From positions 1,017,001 to 1,081,000 of the forward strand of contig NZ_CP036266.1 of assembly GCF_007744075.1 (NCBI RefSeq): a stretch of 64,000 bases of DNA. The letters run 5' to 3'. This DNA is from Gimesia chilikensis (GTDB taxonomy: Bacteria > Planctomycetota > Planctomycetia > Planctomycetales > Planctomycetaceae). Shown here piece after piece: positions 53,318 through 61,480 of the stretch. Positions within the stretch are counted from its first letter, which is position 1, and each line of letters starts with the position of its first letter. The notes beneath the pieces were generated by a model that saw only the letters and a list, made by a program, of their open reading frames with translations, was not told the DNA's origin and did no database searches. The translations under genes were made by a program, and so were the position numbers.

Positions 53318-53692
53318 ATGGCCCCCCTGTCTGGAATTCAAAACAACATTCAACAGAGTACCCTGCTGACCCCTGTCAGCCAGGCACCGTCGGAATTACA
53401 GCAACCCGGGCAGAGTTCTCCGGAGCTGAAGGAAGCGTTCCAGAAGTTCGTTGCGGGTACGTTCTATCAGCAGATGTTCAAAGCGCTGCGTTCTGCCCAG
53501 GGAAAGCCGGCTTATTTTCATGGTGGCCAGGCGGAAGAGATGTTTCAGTCTCAACTGGACCAGCAGATTTCTGAAGACCTGGCTTCACAGGAAGGAAATG
53601 CGTTTTCCGACACGTTGTTCTCGTCATTTTCACGCCAGTTGAATGCGCAGTCGATGAAATCGATCAATGCGGCATCGAGCGTAACACTATAA
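53318..53692 (+). CDS. flgJ: Rod-binding protein, FlgJ N-terminal domain only
   Basis: 124 residues: the rod-binding (rod cap) half of FlgJ (LKEAFQKFVAGTFYQQMFKALRSAQGKPAYFHGGQAEEMFQSQLDQQ) without the peptidoglycan hydrolase half. Single-domain FlgJ is known in many non-enteric bacteria, where a separate muramidase clears the wall. AAGGATC precedes the ATG. Confidence 0.85.
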   Translation: MAPLSGIQNNIQQSTLLTPVSQAPSELQQPGQSSPELKEAFQKFVAGTFYQQMFKALRSAQGKPAYFHGGQAEEMFQSQLDQQISEDLASQEGNAFSDTLFSSFSRQLNAQSMKSINAASSVTL

Positions 53693-53758
53693 AAGAACTG
53701 TCTTTATACCTGACGAGGGGATTCTGAATAAAACAGACGCGAGAGATAGAGCGATTGT

Positions 53759-53768
53759 GCCGATTATA
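53759..53768 (+). promoter_or_regulatory. FliA-like -10 box upstream of flgN
   Basis: GCCGATTATA differs from the sigma-28 -10 element GCCGATAA by one inserted T and repeats the CCGATTATA seen before flgF. It is about 62 bp before the flgN ATG. No convincing -35 partner. Confidence 0.3.
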
Positions 53769-53830
53769 ACGATAGGCGATTTTCACCGTCCGAGGGGCGG
53801 ATTATGTAAACCGGGAGAAAGGGGGCTCCC

Positions 53831-54358
53831 ATGCATGCAGCACCAACTGCGCCGGTACCGGCGCAACATCAACAGTTATTGGGTAAACTGACCGGGATCC
53901 TGAATGATCTCGAACCCATTCAAAAGAAACTGCTCGAACTCTATGAGCAGAAGTCACAGGCGCTGAAACAGGTCGATCCGGAACGGATTGAACAGCTGGC
54001 CGTGATCGAGGAGCAGCTCACTAATACGCTGCAGTTCATTCTGCTCAGACGACAGCAACTACTGCAGACCGCGGAGCAACTCGGTCTGCCCGCCGGTTCC
54101 CTGCAGGAACTGCTGCCTGGTCTGGGACTGGGCATTGAGGTCTCTGAACCGATCGCGGAACGAATTGAAGTCGTGCAGCAGCGATCGCAGAAGCTCAGGC
54201 ATGAAAGCTGGGTCCAGTGGATTGTGGCCCAACGTTCGTTTCAGCATTACTCACAGATCCTGGAGCTGATTGCGCACGCAGGGAAAAAGACGCCGACGTA
54301 CTCAGGCGGCCAGAATGAAAATGGTTCAGGGGGGGCGATCTTCGACGCATCGGCCTGA
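53831..54358 (+). CDS. flgN: FlgN-like flagellar export chaperone
   Basis: 175 residues, almost wholly helical with long Leu/Gln heptads (GKLTGILNDLEPIQKKLLELYEQKSQALKQVD and NTLQFILLRRQQLLQTAEQL) and a disordered Gly/Ser tail, as expected for FlgN, which escorts FlgK and FlgL to the export gate. Sequence identity in this family is low, so the call rests mostly on position directly before flgK and flgL. GAAAGGGGG lies upstream. Confidence 0.75.
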   Translation: MHAAPTAPVPAQHQQLLGKLTGILNDLEPIQKKLLELYEQKSQALKQVDPERIEQLAVIEEQLTNTLQFILLRRQQLLQTAEQLGLPAGSLQELLPGLGLGIEVSEPIAERIEVVQQRSQKLRHESWVQWIVAQRSFQHYSQILELIAHAGKKTPTYSGGQNENGSGGAIFDASA

Positions 54359-54429
54359 TTGCGGTTGCCCGTCACGGGCGGAGCAGGGCGATGGTTTAAG
54401 AACGCATATATCATTACGGACACACTGCC

Positions 54430-56130
54430 ATGGGACTTAATGCAGCATTATCAATGGCCAAGCAATCGATGGAGGTATTCAGTACCGGCATCCAGGTTGC
54501 GGGTCAGAATATCGCCAATGCGGGCACTCCAGGCTACATCCGTGAGAATCTGGTTCTCAATCCGTCCGATCCCTATCGACAGGGGGCGTTGATCACCGGG
54601 ACGGGAGTGGAGATCTCCGGGATTCAGCAGCAGATCGATCTGTTTCTGGAAACCCGCATCCATTCAGCAAACACCGAATACTCTTCCATCAACGAGCGCG
54701 ATACGATTTTCAAACAGCTGGAGAGCGAGCTGCGCGAGCTCTCAGGCGGAGACCTGTCGACCGGTCTGAATGATTTTCTGGCCAAGTTGAACAACGCGGT
54801 GAATCAGCCTGGCTCAATTCCGGACCGGGAGTTTGTGCTCAGTGAAGCTCAGAAGTTTGCCTCCGAGATCAGTTCACTGAGACTGCGAATCAACGATCTG
54901 CGCGAGACCCAGTCGGTCAACGTGGAAAACCTCGTGAAAGAGGCCAACGAGCTGATCGACAAGATCGTGGACCTGAACCCGAAGATTTCGAAGCTCGAAG
55001 CATCCGGACTGTTGCAGAGTGATGCGGGCGCTCTGCGAACCGAGCGGTATAACGCGCTCAATCGACTTTCCGAACTGATCCCTGTGCGGTTTCGTGAACG
55101 CGCGGATGGTGCCATCGATGTGTTTACCGGTTCCGATTATCTGGTTCTGGCCGGCTCCTCCCAGAAGCTGACTGTCGAGACCGACACCGATAAAGGGGTT
55201 GTTGTCCAGGAAGTGTTTTTATCCCGGACCCATAGTAACATTTCCCGAACCGGGGGTGAGCTTAAAGGAATTATCGAAGGCCGCGATGACATCCTGGGGG
55301 GCTTTGTGGATCAGCTGGATACATATGCGTCCAACCTGATCTTTGAGTTCAACAAGATCCATTCTTCCGGAGAAGGGACAGCAGGCTTTGAGCAGTTGAC
55401 CTCTGCGTCCGCGGCGCTGGATCCTTCGGCTAATCTGAGTTCGGCGCTTTCGGGGCTGCCGTTCCAGGCGAGTCATGGCAGTTTCCAGATTAAAGTCACG
55501 AATAAGACGACGGGAATTACTAATACCACAACGATCAATGTCGATCTGGACGGCATCGGGGCAGACACCACGTTAAACAGTCTGGCCAGTGCGCTGAATG
55601 GCGTGGCGAATCTGAATTCGAGTGTGTCGACCGATGGTCGGCTGAATCTCAGTGCCGACTCCGATTATGAGTTCCGTTTCTCGAATGATACCAGTGGCGC
55701 CCTGGCGGCCATCGGCATCAATACGCTGTTCACGGGATCCGATTCCAGTGATATCGGAATCAACTCCGTCGTGCGAGATAACCAGCAGTTCCTGGCTCTG
55801 GGGCAGGGGGGCGGCCCTTCAGATGGCAGCAACGCTGTGGCGCTGGCTGCCTTTTCGCAGCAGCCGATTGAGTCACTTGGGGGCATCACCCTCGACGAGT
55901 ATTACGATAAAGTGGTATCGAGCATCGCCCAGTCATCCGCTTCTGAGGGCGCGCTGGCGGAAGGCGCTCAGACATTCCGGGATTCACTCAAGAATCAGCG
56001 CGAACAGTTCTCCGGAGTGAGTATCGATGAAGAGACGATCAACGTCATGAAGTTCCAGCGTGCGTTTCAGTCTGCCGCCCGACTGGTCAGCACCATCGAC
56101 GAGCTCTTTACCATTTTATTACAGATTTAA
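54430..56130 (+). CDS. flgK: Flagellar hook-associated protein FlgK (HAP1)
   Basis: 566 residues, near the 547 of E. coli. N-terminal coiled segment with VFSTGIQVAGQNIANAGTPGY, the long-helix region with LPSDPYRQ-like NPSDPYRQGALITGTGVEI and FNKIHSSGEG, a central domain with NTTTINVDL, and the C-terminal GVSIDEETINVMKFQRAFQSAARLVSTIDEL signature. It forms the first junction layer between hook and filament. Confidence 0.95.
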   Translation: MGLNAALSMAKQSMEVFSTGIQVAGQNIANAGTPGYIRENLVLNPSDPYRQGALITGTGVEISGIQQQIDLFLETRIHSANTEYSSINERDTIFKQLESELRELSGGDLSTGLNDFLAKLNNAVNQPGSIPDREFVLSEAQKFASEISSLRLRINDLRETQSVNVENLVKEANELIDKIVDLNPKISKLEASGLLQSDAGALRTERYNALNRLSELIPVRFRERADGAIDVFTGSDYLVLAGSSQKLTVETDTDKGVVVQEVFLSRTHSNISRTGGELKGIIEGRDDILGGFVDQLDTYASNLIFEFNKIHSSGEGTAGFEQLTSASAALDPSANLSSALSGLPFQASHGSFQIKVTNKTTGITNTTTINVDLDGIGADTTLNSLASALNGVANLNSSVSTDGRLNLSADSDYEFRFSNDTSGALAAIGINTLFTGSDSSDIGINSVVRDNQQFLALGQGGGPSDGSNAVALAAFSQQPIESLGGITLDEYYDKVVSSIAQSSASEGALAEGAQTFRDSLKNQREQFSGVSIDEETINVMKFQRAFQSAARLVSTIDELFTILLQI

Positions 56131-56198
56131 ACAGACACTATACCCGTGGCGGATTGTCAGAATTGCGTCTCGGAAATGAATGACGGATGCCGTGAATT

Positions 56199-58460
56199 AT
56201 GAATATCGGTCCTTTATTACCAGGTCGACTGCCTTCGACGATGCTCTCTGAGCGGTTGAAGTCATCGTTAAACAGCAACGCCCGGGAACTGTCGAATCTC
56301 CAGCAGCAGGTGGCCACGGGACAGAAGTTTTCCCTGCTCAGTGAATCTCCTGCAGCGGCGCTGCGAACGATCATTCTCCAGTCCACACTCGAACGTCAGC
56401 TGCAGTACCAGACCAACATCAGTACTAACCAGAGTCTGCTCGCCATGAGTGAGACGGCGATGAACAGTGTGGGCGATGCACTCAATACCGCCAAGACACT
56501 GGCACTCTCGGGAGTAGGTTCAACGGTCTCCGACGCCGAACGCGTGGCACTTGCCGATCAGGTGGCAGCGCTGCGGACACAGGCCATCAACGCGGGCAAT
56601 ACTACGTTTCGCGGCCAATACCTTTTTTCCGGCAGCCTGACCAATGTCCCTCCCTTTCAGGAACTGGCTGACGGGCAGGTGGTCTATAATGGGGACGGTC
56701 ATCAGGTTCAGTCCTATATCGATACACAGACCCTGCTCGCCAACAACTTCGATGGCATTTCGGCTTTTGCCGCCAGTAGTCCGGAAATCGGGAGTGATAT
56801 CGATCCCGCTTTAACGTTACAGACCCGCATTGCAGACCTGCACAGTGGGCGGGGGGCCAAACTGGGGTCGATCTCAGTGACGCTGGATAACGGGACGCCC
56901 GAAACTCAGACCATTGATCTTTCCAGGGTAGAGACCATCCAGGATCTCAAAACCGTGCTGGAGAATGCGTTTTCCGGTAGTCCGGTCACGCTGACGGTCG
57001 ACATCGATCCATCCAGTCAGAACGGACTGCGGTTAACTCCCTCTGCGGGAACCGTGGCGGTTTCCAACGTCTCTGGTTCGAATCTGGCGACGCAACTGGG
57101 GATTGCCAGTACCGCGGTAGCACAAATCAACGGAGGCGACCTCGATCCGGGGATCACCCTGCAGACCACGCTGGCTTCTCTGAACGGCGGTACCGGAATC
57201 GGTTCGACTGTCGGAACCGGACTTGTCATCAATAATGGAGGCGAGACTCACACTGTCGACCTGTCGACGGCGACCACGATTGAAGATGTCTTCAATCTGA
57301 TTCGTACGGCTGATCCTAATCTCAATCTGGGAATCAATGAGGCCCGGAATGGACTGGCGATCTCGAGTCGTATCAGTGGTGCGGACTTCTCGATTGGTGA
57401 GAACAACGGCGGATCCAATGCTGCGGGACTGGGGATTGCTACCTTTTCTGCCAGTACGCCTCTCTCGGAACTGAATTACGGGCGGGGCGTCGATGTTAAT
57501 TCTTCGAACAAGCTGCAGATCAACCGGCGTGATGGAAGTACCATCAACATCGATCTGAGCGGTGCGACGACCGTGCAGGACGTGCTGGATAAGATCAACG
57601 ATTTTGAGACTTTCGACGGTACCACGCCGCTGGCGGATTTGAATCTGGGACAGGGCGTTCCAGTCGGGGCGACCACTCTGGATATTACCCGGCGAGACGG
57701 TTCCGTGGTGAATGTGAGTCTGGCCGGCGATGCGACCGTGCAGGATGTGCTGGATTCGATCAACGCCGTGGATCCGGGCAATCTGGTCGCGAGCATCGAC
57801 CCGGATACGAATGCGATTCGCATTACCGATAATTCGGGGACCGGGCCGTTGAGTGTCGCCAGTAATGCGGTTTCCGATGCCCTGGGACTGGCGGTCAGTG
57901 AGACCGGGACCGATAACAGTGTGCCGCTACAGGGGAATTTCATTCCCATCAAGCTGCAGGCTACTCTGAATACGACGGGGAACGGCATTACCATTTACGA
58001 TGCTTCAGGCACCGGACCGTTGGAGATTCCGCCGATTGAGCTCGCGTATGCATTGGGGATCGATGGTACCGAATCAGGCAGTGACCCGCTGGTGGGACTG
58101 CAGGGGAAAGAACCCAATCCGAAAGAAGCGACGGGAGTGCTAAATCTTCTGTCCCGCCTGGAAACGGCATTGCGGAACAATGACAATCAGGGAATTGAGC
58201 GGATCGGGGTGAAACTGGATGCCGAAATCAATCGCGTGAATGGCGTGCGATCGGAAATCGGGAACCGGTTGAGTATTCTCGAGGACGCCAGTGGTCGACT
58301 GCAGGATCAGGAATTGCAGATCAGGGAAGCCATTTCCCGGGATTTTGATACCGACCTGACGGAAGTGATTGTTGAGATCACCCAGCGTCAGACGGCCTTT
58401 CAGGCAAATCTCCAGGTAACCTCTCAGGCATTGCAGCTGACGCTGCTCTCCTTCCTTTGA
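56199..58460 (+). CDS. flgL: Flagellar hook-associated protein FlgL, enlarged by four internal repeats
   Basis: 753 residues against about 317 in E. coli. Flagellin-like termini are kept (NARELSNLQQQVATGQKFSLLSESPAAALR; DLTEVIVEITQRQTAFQANLQVTSQAL). The surplus is a central array of four ~50-residue repeats of flagellin-IN type, starting near residues 208, 322, 420 and 477. The last two are close copies: SELNYGRGVDV..RRDGSTINIDLSG..TVQDVLDKIN and ADLNLGQGVPV..RRDGSVVNVSLAG..TVQDVLDSIN. The array probably sits on the outside of the junction. It ends the flagellar cluster. Confidence 0.92.
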   Translation: MNIGPLLPGRLPSTMLSERLKSSLNSNARELSNLQQQVATGQKFSLLSESPAAALRTIILQSTLERQLQYQTNISTNQSLLAMSETAMNSVGDALNTAKTLALSGVGSTVSDAERVALADQVAALRTQAINAGNTTFRGQYLFSGSLTNVPPFQELADGQVVYNGDGHQVQSYIDTQTLLANNFDGISAFAASSPEIGSDIDPALTLQTRIADLHSGRGAKLGSISVTLDNGTPETQTIDLSRVETIQDLKTVLENAFSGSPVTLTVDIDPSSQNGLRLTPSAGTVAVSNVSGSNLATQLGIASTAVAQINGGDLDPGITLQTTLASLNGGTGIGSTVGTGLVINNGGETHTVDLSTATTIEDVFNLIRTADPNLNLGINEARNGLAISSRISGADFSIGENNGGSNAAGLGIATFSASTPLSELNYGRGVDVNSSNKLQINRRDGSTINIDLSGATTVQDVLDKINDFETFDGTTPLADLNLGQGVPVGATTLDITRRDGSVVNVSLAGDATVQDVLDSINAVDPGNLVASIDPDTNAIRITDNSGTGPLSVASNAVSDALGLAVSETGTDNSVPLQGNFIPIKLQATLNTTGNGITIYDASGTGPLEIPPIELAYALGIDGTESGSDPLVGLQGKEPNPKEATGVLNLLSRLETALRNNDNQGIERIGVKLDAEINRVNGVRSEIGNRLSILEDASGRLQDQELQIREAISRDFDTDLTEVIVEITQRQTAFQANLQVTSQALQLTLLSFL

Positions 58461-58669
58461 TCAGGACTGACAGGACGCATTTTCGCCACCTGATGCCAGC
58501 CGGTAGCGGTTTTCTCTCCTTTTTTGCCTTCTGGCTCGGATTTTCCTCCTCGCTGAAGTTGAAGATCGCCTGCAAAAAGGTTACTGTTACCCGCTCCCTT
58601 GAGGTTGGTATGCGCTCTCTTTACCGGCGTAAACCGGCCTGCTACAGACTTTTTGAAGTCAATCTGAAG

Positions 58670-58692
58670 ACGCCCTGATGTTGGGCGTTTTG
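58670..58692 (+). terminator. Terminator before rplM
   Basis: ACGCCC (58670-58675) and GGGCGT (58683-58688) form a 6-bp hairpin followed by TTTTG. It ends the flagellar block; a TATAAT at 58702-58707 just beyond probably belongs to the rplM promoter. Confidence 0.6.
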
Positions 58693-58701
58693 ATATAAGT
58701 C

Positions 58702-58707
58702 TATAAT
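58702..58707 (+). promoter_or_regulatory. -10 box of the rplM-rpsI promoter
   Basis: A consensus TATAAT 31 bp before the rplM GTG start. The -35 is poor (TTGGGC at 58681-58686 with a 15-bp spacer, inside the terminator hairpin), so only the -10 is supported. Confidence 0.45.
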
Positions 58708-58737
58708 ATTGTATCGTTTACGTTTGAGGAATAACCG

Positions 58738-59226
58738 GTGTCTACTACAAAATCTTTTATGGCGAATGCAAAGACTGTCGACCCTCAGTGGCTCGTTGTT
58801 GATGCAGATAACATGATTGTGGGACGGCTGGCTACCAAAATTGCTACCGTACTGATGGGCAAACACAAGCCAACTTATACTGCCCACGTTGATACCGGTG
58901 ACTATGTCGTCGTCGTAAACTGTGATAAGATCAAGTTTACCGGCAAAGAGCTGGCCCACGATTCGCATCCCTACTTCTCCCGCAAAATGCAGGAAAAGAG
59001 CTACGCGAAGTACAGTGGTTATCCCAGCGGTCTGAAAAACGTGACTGCGGAGCAGAAACTGGAACGCGGACAGGCTACACAGGTTCTGTCAGAAGCCGTT
59101 CGTCGCATGCTGCCTAAAAACAAGCTGGGGCGTCAGATGCTGAAAAAGCTGAAGCTGTATTCCGGCCCGACTCACGATCATCAGGCCCAGCAGCCCCAGG
59201 AATGGCCTGAGTACCTGCTCCCGTAA
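58738..59226 (+). CDS. rplM: 50S ribosomal protein L13
   Basis: 162 residues, slightly longer than the usual 142 owing to a short N-terminal lead and a C-terminal HDHQAQQPQEWPEYLLP tail. Family motifs: WLVVDADNMIVGRLATKIA, KHKPTYTAHVDTGDYVVVVN and RMLPKNKLGRQMLKKLKLYSGPTHDH. The GTG start at 58738 is chosen for a well-spaced GAGGA. L13 and S9 form the standard bacterial operon. Confidence 0.97.
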   Translation: MSTTKSFMANAKTVDPQWLVVDADNMIVGRLATKIATVLMGKHKPTYTAHVDTGDYVVVVNCDKIKFTGKELAHDSHPYFSRKMQEKSYAKYSGYPSGLKNVTAEQKLERGQATQVLSEAVRRMLPKNKLGRQMLKKLKLYSGPTHDHQAQQPQEWPEYLLP

Positions 59227-59298
59227 GACACTGAGAGTAAAGACTCGATCTTCCCTTTATCCCTTTTCAGTAAAACAAGATAAGAGTAGTTGACCGTT

Positions 59299-59904
59299 AT
59301 GGAAAATGAGACTCCAGAATCAGAAGTAACAGAAGAAACCACAGAACAGCAGACCCCGGTTGAAGCAGAAACAGCGACATCAGAGGATGCGACTGCCGAA
59401 TCGATGACAGTCTCGTCTGGTGTTCCTGAGTTGACTCTGGGATCAGGTCTGGCCACTGAAACGGAAGAGGAAGATGTCGTCAAACCAGAGCCCGTCATCC
59501 GTGGCAAACTGGACAAACATGGCGTCGCCATGGGAACCGGCCGTCGTAAGACCGCTGTCGCCCGCGTCCGCATCAAAGCTGGTTCCGGTAACCTGACCAT
59601 CAACGGCGTTGGTCTGAATGATCACCTCAAGGTCGAACGTGACCGCCAGATGGTGGAAGCCCCCCTCAAAGCGACCGACACCTACGGTAAGGTTGATGTC
59701 TGGGTTCGCGTCAGCGGTGGTGGAACAACTGGTCAGACCGGTGCGATCGTTCTGGGTATCGCCCGTGCTCTGGAAGCTTACAACAACCAGCTGCACGAAG
59801 CTCTGAGTGCAGGACGCTTCCTGACTCGTGACAGCCGTATGGTTGAACGTAAGAAATTCGGATTCAAGAAAGCCCGCAAAAGCTTCCAGTTCTCAAAACG
59901 CTAA
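59299..59904 (+). CDS. rpsI: 30S ribosomal protein S9 with acidic N-terminal extension
   Basis: 201 residues. The S9 domain starts only near residue 78 (GTGRRKTAVARVRIKAGSG) and ends with the conserved FKKARKSFQFSKR tail that reaches tRNA in the P site. The first ~75 residues are an acidic Glu/Thr/Ser-rich extension with no usual counterpart. ATG 59299 is preferred; TTG 59290 adds three codons. Second gene of the rplM-rpsI operon, 72 bp after rplM. Confidence 0.96.
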   Translation: MENETPESEVTEETTEQQTPVEAETATSEDATAESMTVSSGVPELTLGSGLATETEEEDVVKPEPVIRGKLDKHGVAMGTGRRKTAVARVRIKAGSGNLTINGVGLNDHLKVERDRQMVEAPLKATDTYGKVDVWVRVSGGGTTGQTGAIVLGIARALEAYNNQLHEALSAGRFLTRDSRMVERKKFGFKKARKSFQFSKR

Positions 59905-59958
59905 GCGACCTGCGAGCAACCAGGCAACGTTCCACTTACTTGCCTGTTAGAAGTCATC

Positions 59959-59997
59959 AACACCCTGACTGGCGTTCTCCGGTTAGGGTGTTTTTTT
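59959..59997 (+). terminator. Rho-independent terminator of rplM-rpsI
   Basis: AACACCCT (59959-59966) pairs with AGGGTGTT (59985-59992) and a run of seven T follows at 59991-59997. This is the best terminator in the window. Confidence 0.88.
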
Positions 59998-60108
59998 ACA
60001 GAAAATGGACCGGCCGGCAGACAGGCAGGCGCTCTCATCCTGTCGCGGATCATCTTCGTAACCGGTGCGGGCGTCTGATCAACATCACAATCAAAAGGAG
60101 CGTTCAGC

Positions 60109-61455
60109 ATGTATGGGCGGTTATTGCTACCTGAGCTCCAGGTGATGCTGGATGAAAATGATAACGCAGGCATCAGGGAATTCTGTGAAGCCCTCTATCC
60201 GGCTGTGACTGCCGAAATTCTGGCCGAACTGGACAGCCGGGAAGTCTGGCGGGTCATCTCCTGTTGTGATTCTCAGAAGCAGGCTGAGATCTTTCAGTTC
60301 CTGTCTCTGCCTCAGCAGATTGAAATCGTGGCGGTCATTGATCGGGGACCGCTGTCCAAGTTGATTGAGGAGATGGCGCCCGACGACCGTGTCGACCTGC
60401 TCTCGAGGATGGACGAAGAACACGTCGAAGAGCTGCTGCCACTGATTGCCCAGGCCGAACGCAGCGATATTCGCAAGCTGCTTTCCTATCCGGAAGACAG
60501 TGCCGGCGCGATCATGACGACCGAGTATGCGTATTTGCCTGCGAATATCACTGTGGCACAGGCTCTGGAGAAACTGAGGCAGCAGGCACCGGACAGTGAA
60601 ATCATCTCCTACATTTACGTGGTCGATGAAGGACGCAGACTGCAGGGGATTGTCTCGCTGCGGGAGCTGATCTTTGCCCGTCCAACCCGGCCCCTCTCGG
60701 AATTAATCAACCGGGATGTGATTTCGGTCCGCGTTGATGATGACCAGGAATTTGTCGCACAACAGATGGCGAAGTTCGACTTCGTGGCGATCCCCGTGGT
60801 CGATAACCAGAACCAACTGGTCGGGATCGTAACACACGACGACGCGATCGATATTATGCAGGAAGAGGCGACCGAGGATGCCTACCGTCTGGCTGCGGTC
60901 GAGCCACTCGAAGACAGTTACCTGTCAACGTCTCTGCTCACAGTGATTCGTAAGCGGATCGGCTGGCTGATCTTCCTGCTGGTCCCCTCGTTCCTGGCTG
61001 CCAAGGTACTGGAACATTACGAGGCGGTGTCCGACAAGTTCGAATGGCTGGTGTTGTTTATTCCCCTGATCCTGGCCAGTGGTGGAAATGCGGGATCGCA
61101 GTCTGCCACTCTGATCATCCGGGCGATGGCACTGGAAACGAATATCCAGCGCGAGGAGTTAAATGCGCTGTTAATGAAAGAGTTTAAGCTGGGCCTGCTA
61201 CTGGGAAGCATGCTGTCGCTGATCAGCTTCGGTATCTCGTGGGCTTTTACTGGCGCGCTGATGCAGGCAACGGTCGTCGGCCTGGCGGTCTTCCTGGTGG
61301 TGCTGATGGGAATCTCAGCTGGGGGAATGCTGCCCATGGGCTTTCGCAAACTGGGTATGGATCCGGCGCTGATGTCGAATCCGTTTATTACCGCCCTGGT
61401 GGATATTCTGGGGCTGATTATCTATTTCCAGGTGGCGATGTACATCGTCAGTTGA
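60109..61455 (+). CDS. mgtE: Magnesium transporter MgtE
   Basis: 448 residues: cytoplasmic N domain (~1-130), two CBS domains (~135-265, with GAIMTTEYAYLPANITVAQAL and FDFVAIPVVDNQNQLVGIVTHDDAID) and five C-terminal helices with the signature FIPLILASGGNAGSQSATLIIRAMA. MgtE is a Mg2+ channel closed by Mg2+ binding to the N/CBS part. AAAAGGAGC precedes ATG 60109. No M-box riboswitch is evident in the 111 bp after the rpsI terminator. Confidence 0.97.
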   Translation: MYGRLLLPELQVMLDENDNAGIREFCEALYPAVTAEILAELDSREVWRVISCCDSQKQAEIFQFLSLPQQIEIVAVIDRGPLSKLIEEMAPDDRVDLLSRMDEEHVEELLPLIAQAERSDIRKLLSYPEDSAGAIMTTEYAYLPANITVAQALEKLRQQAPDSEIISYIYVVDEGRRLQGIVSLRELIFARPTRPLSELINRDVISVRVDDDQEFVAQQMAKFDFVAIPVVDNQNQLVGIVTHDDAIDIMQEEATEDAYRLAAVEPLEDSYLSTSLLTVIRKRIGWLIFLLVPSFLAAKVLEHYEAVSDKFEWLVLFIPLILASGGNAGSQSATLIIRAMALETNIQREELNALLMKEFKLGLLLGSMLSLISFGISWAFTGALMQATVVGLAVFLVVLMGISAGGMLPMGFRKLGMDPALMSNPFITALVDILGLIIYFQVAMYIVS

Positions 61456-61480
61456 GTGGCTGCGGTCTGCGGTTTGCAGC

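Noticed and set aside
59998..60108. Mg2+-sensing riboswitch before mgtE
   Set aside because: Only 111 bp remain after the rpsI terminator and no M-box-like core or terminator/antiterminator pair is visible.
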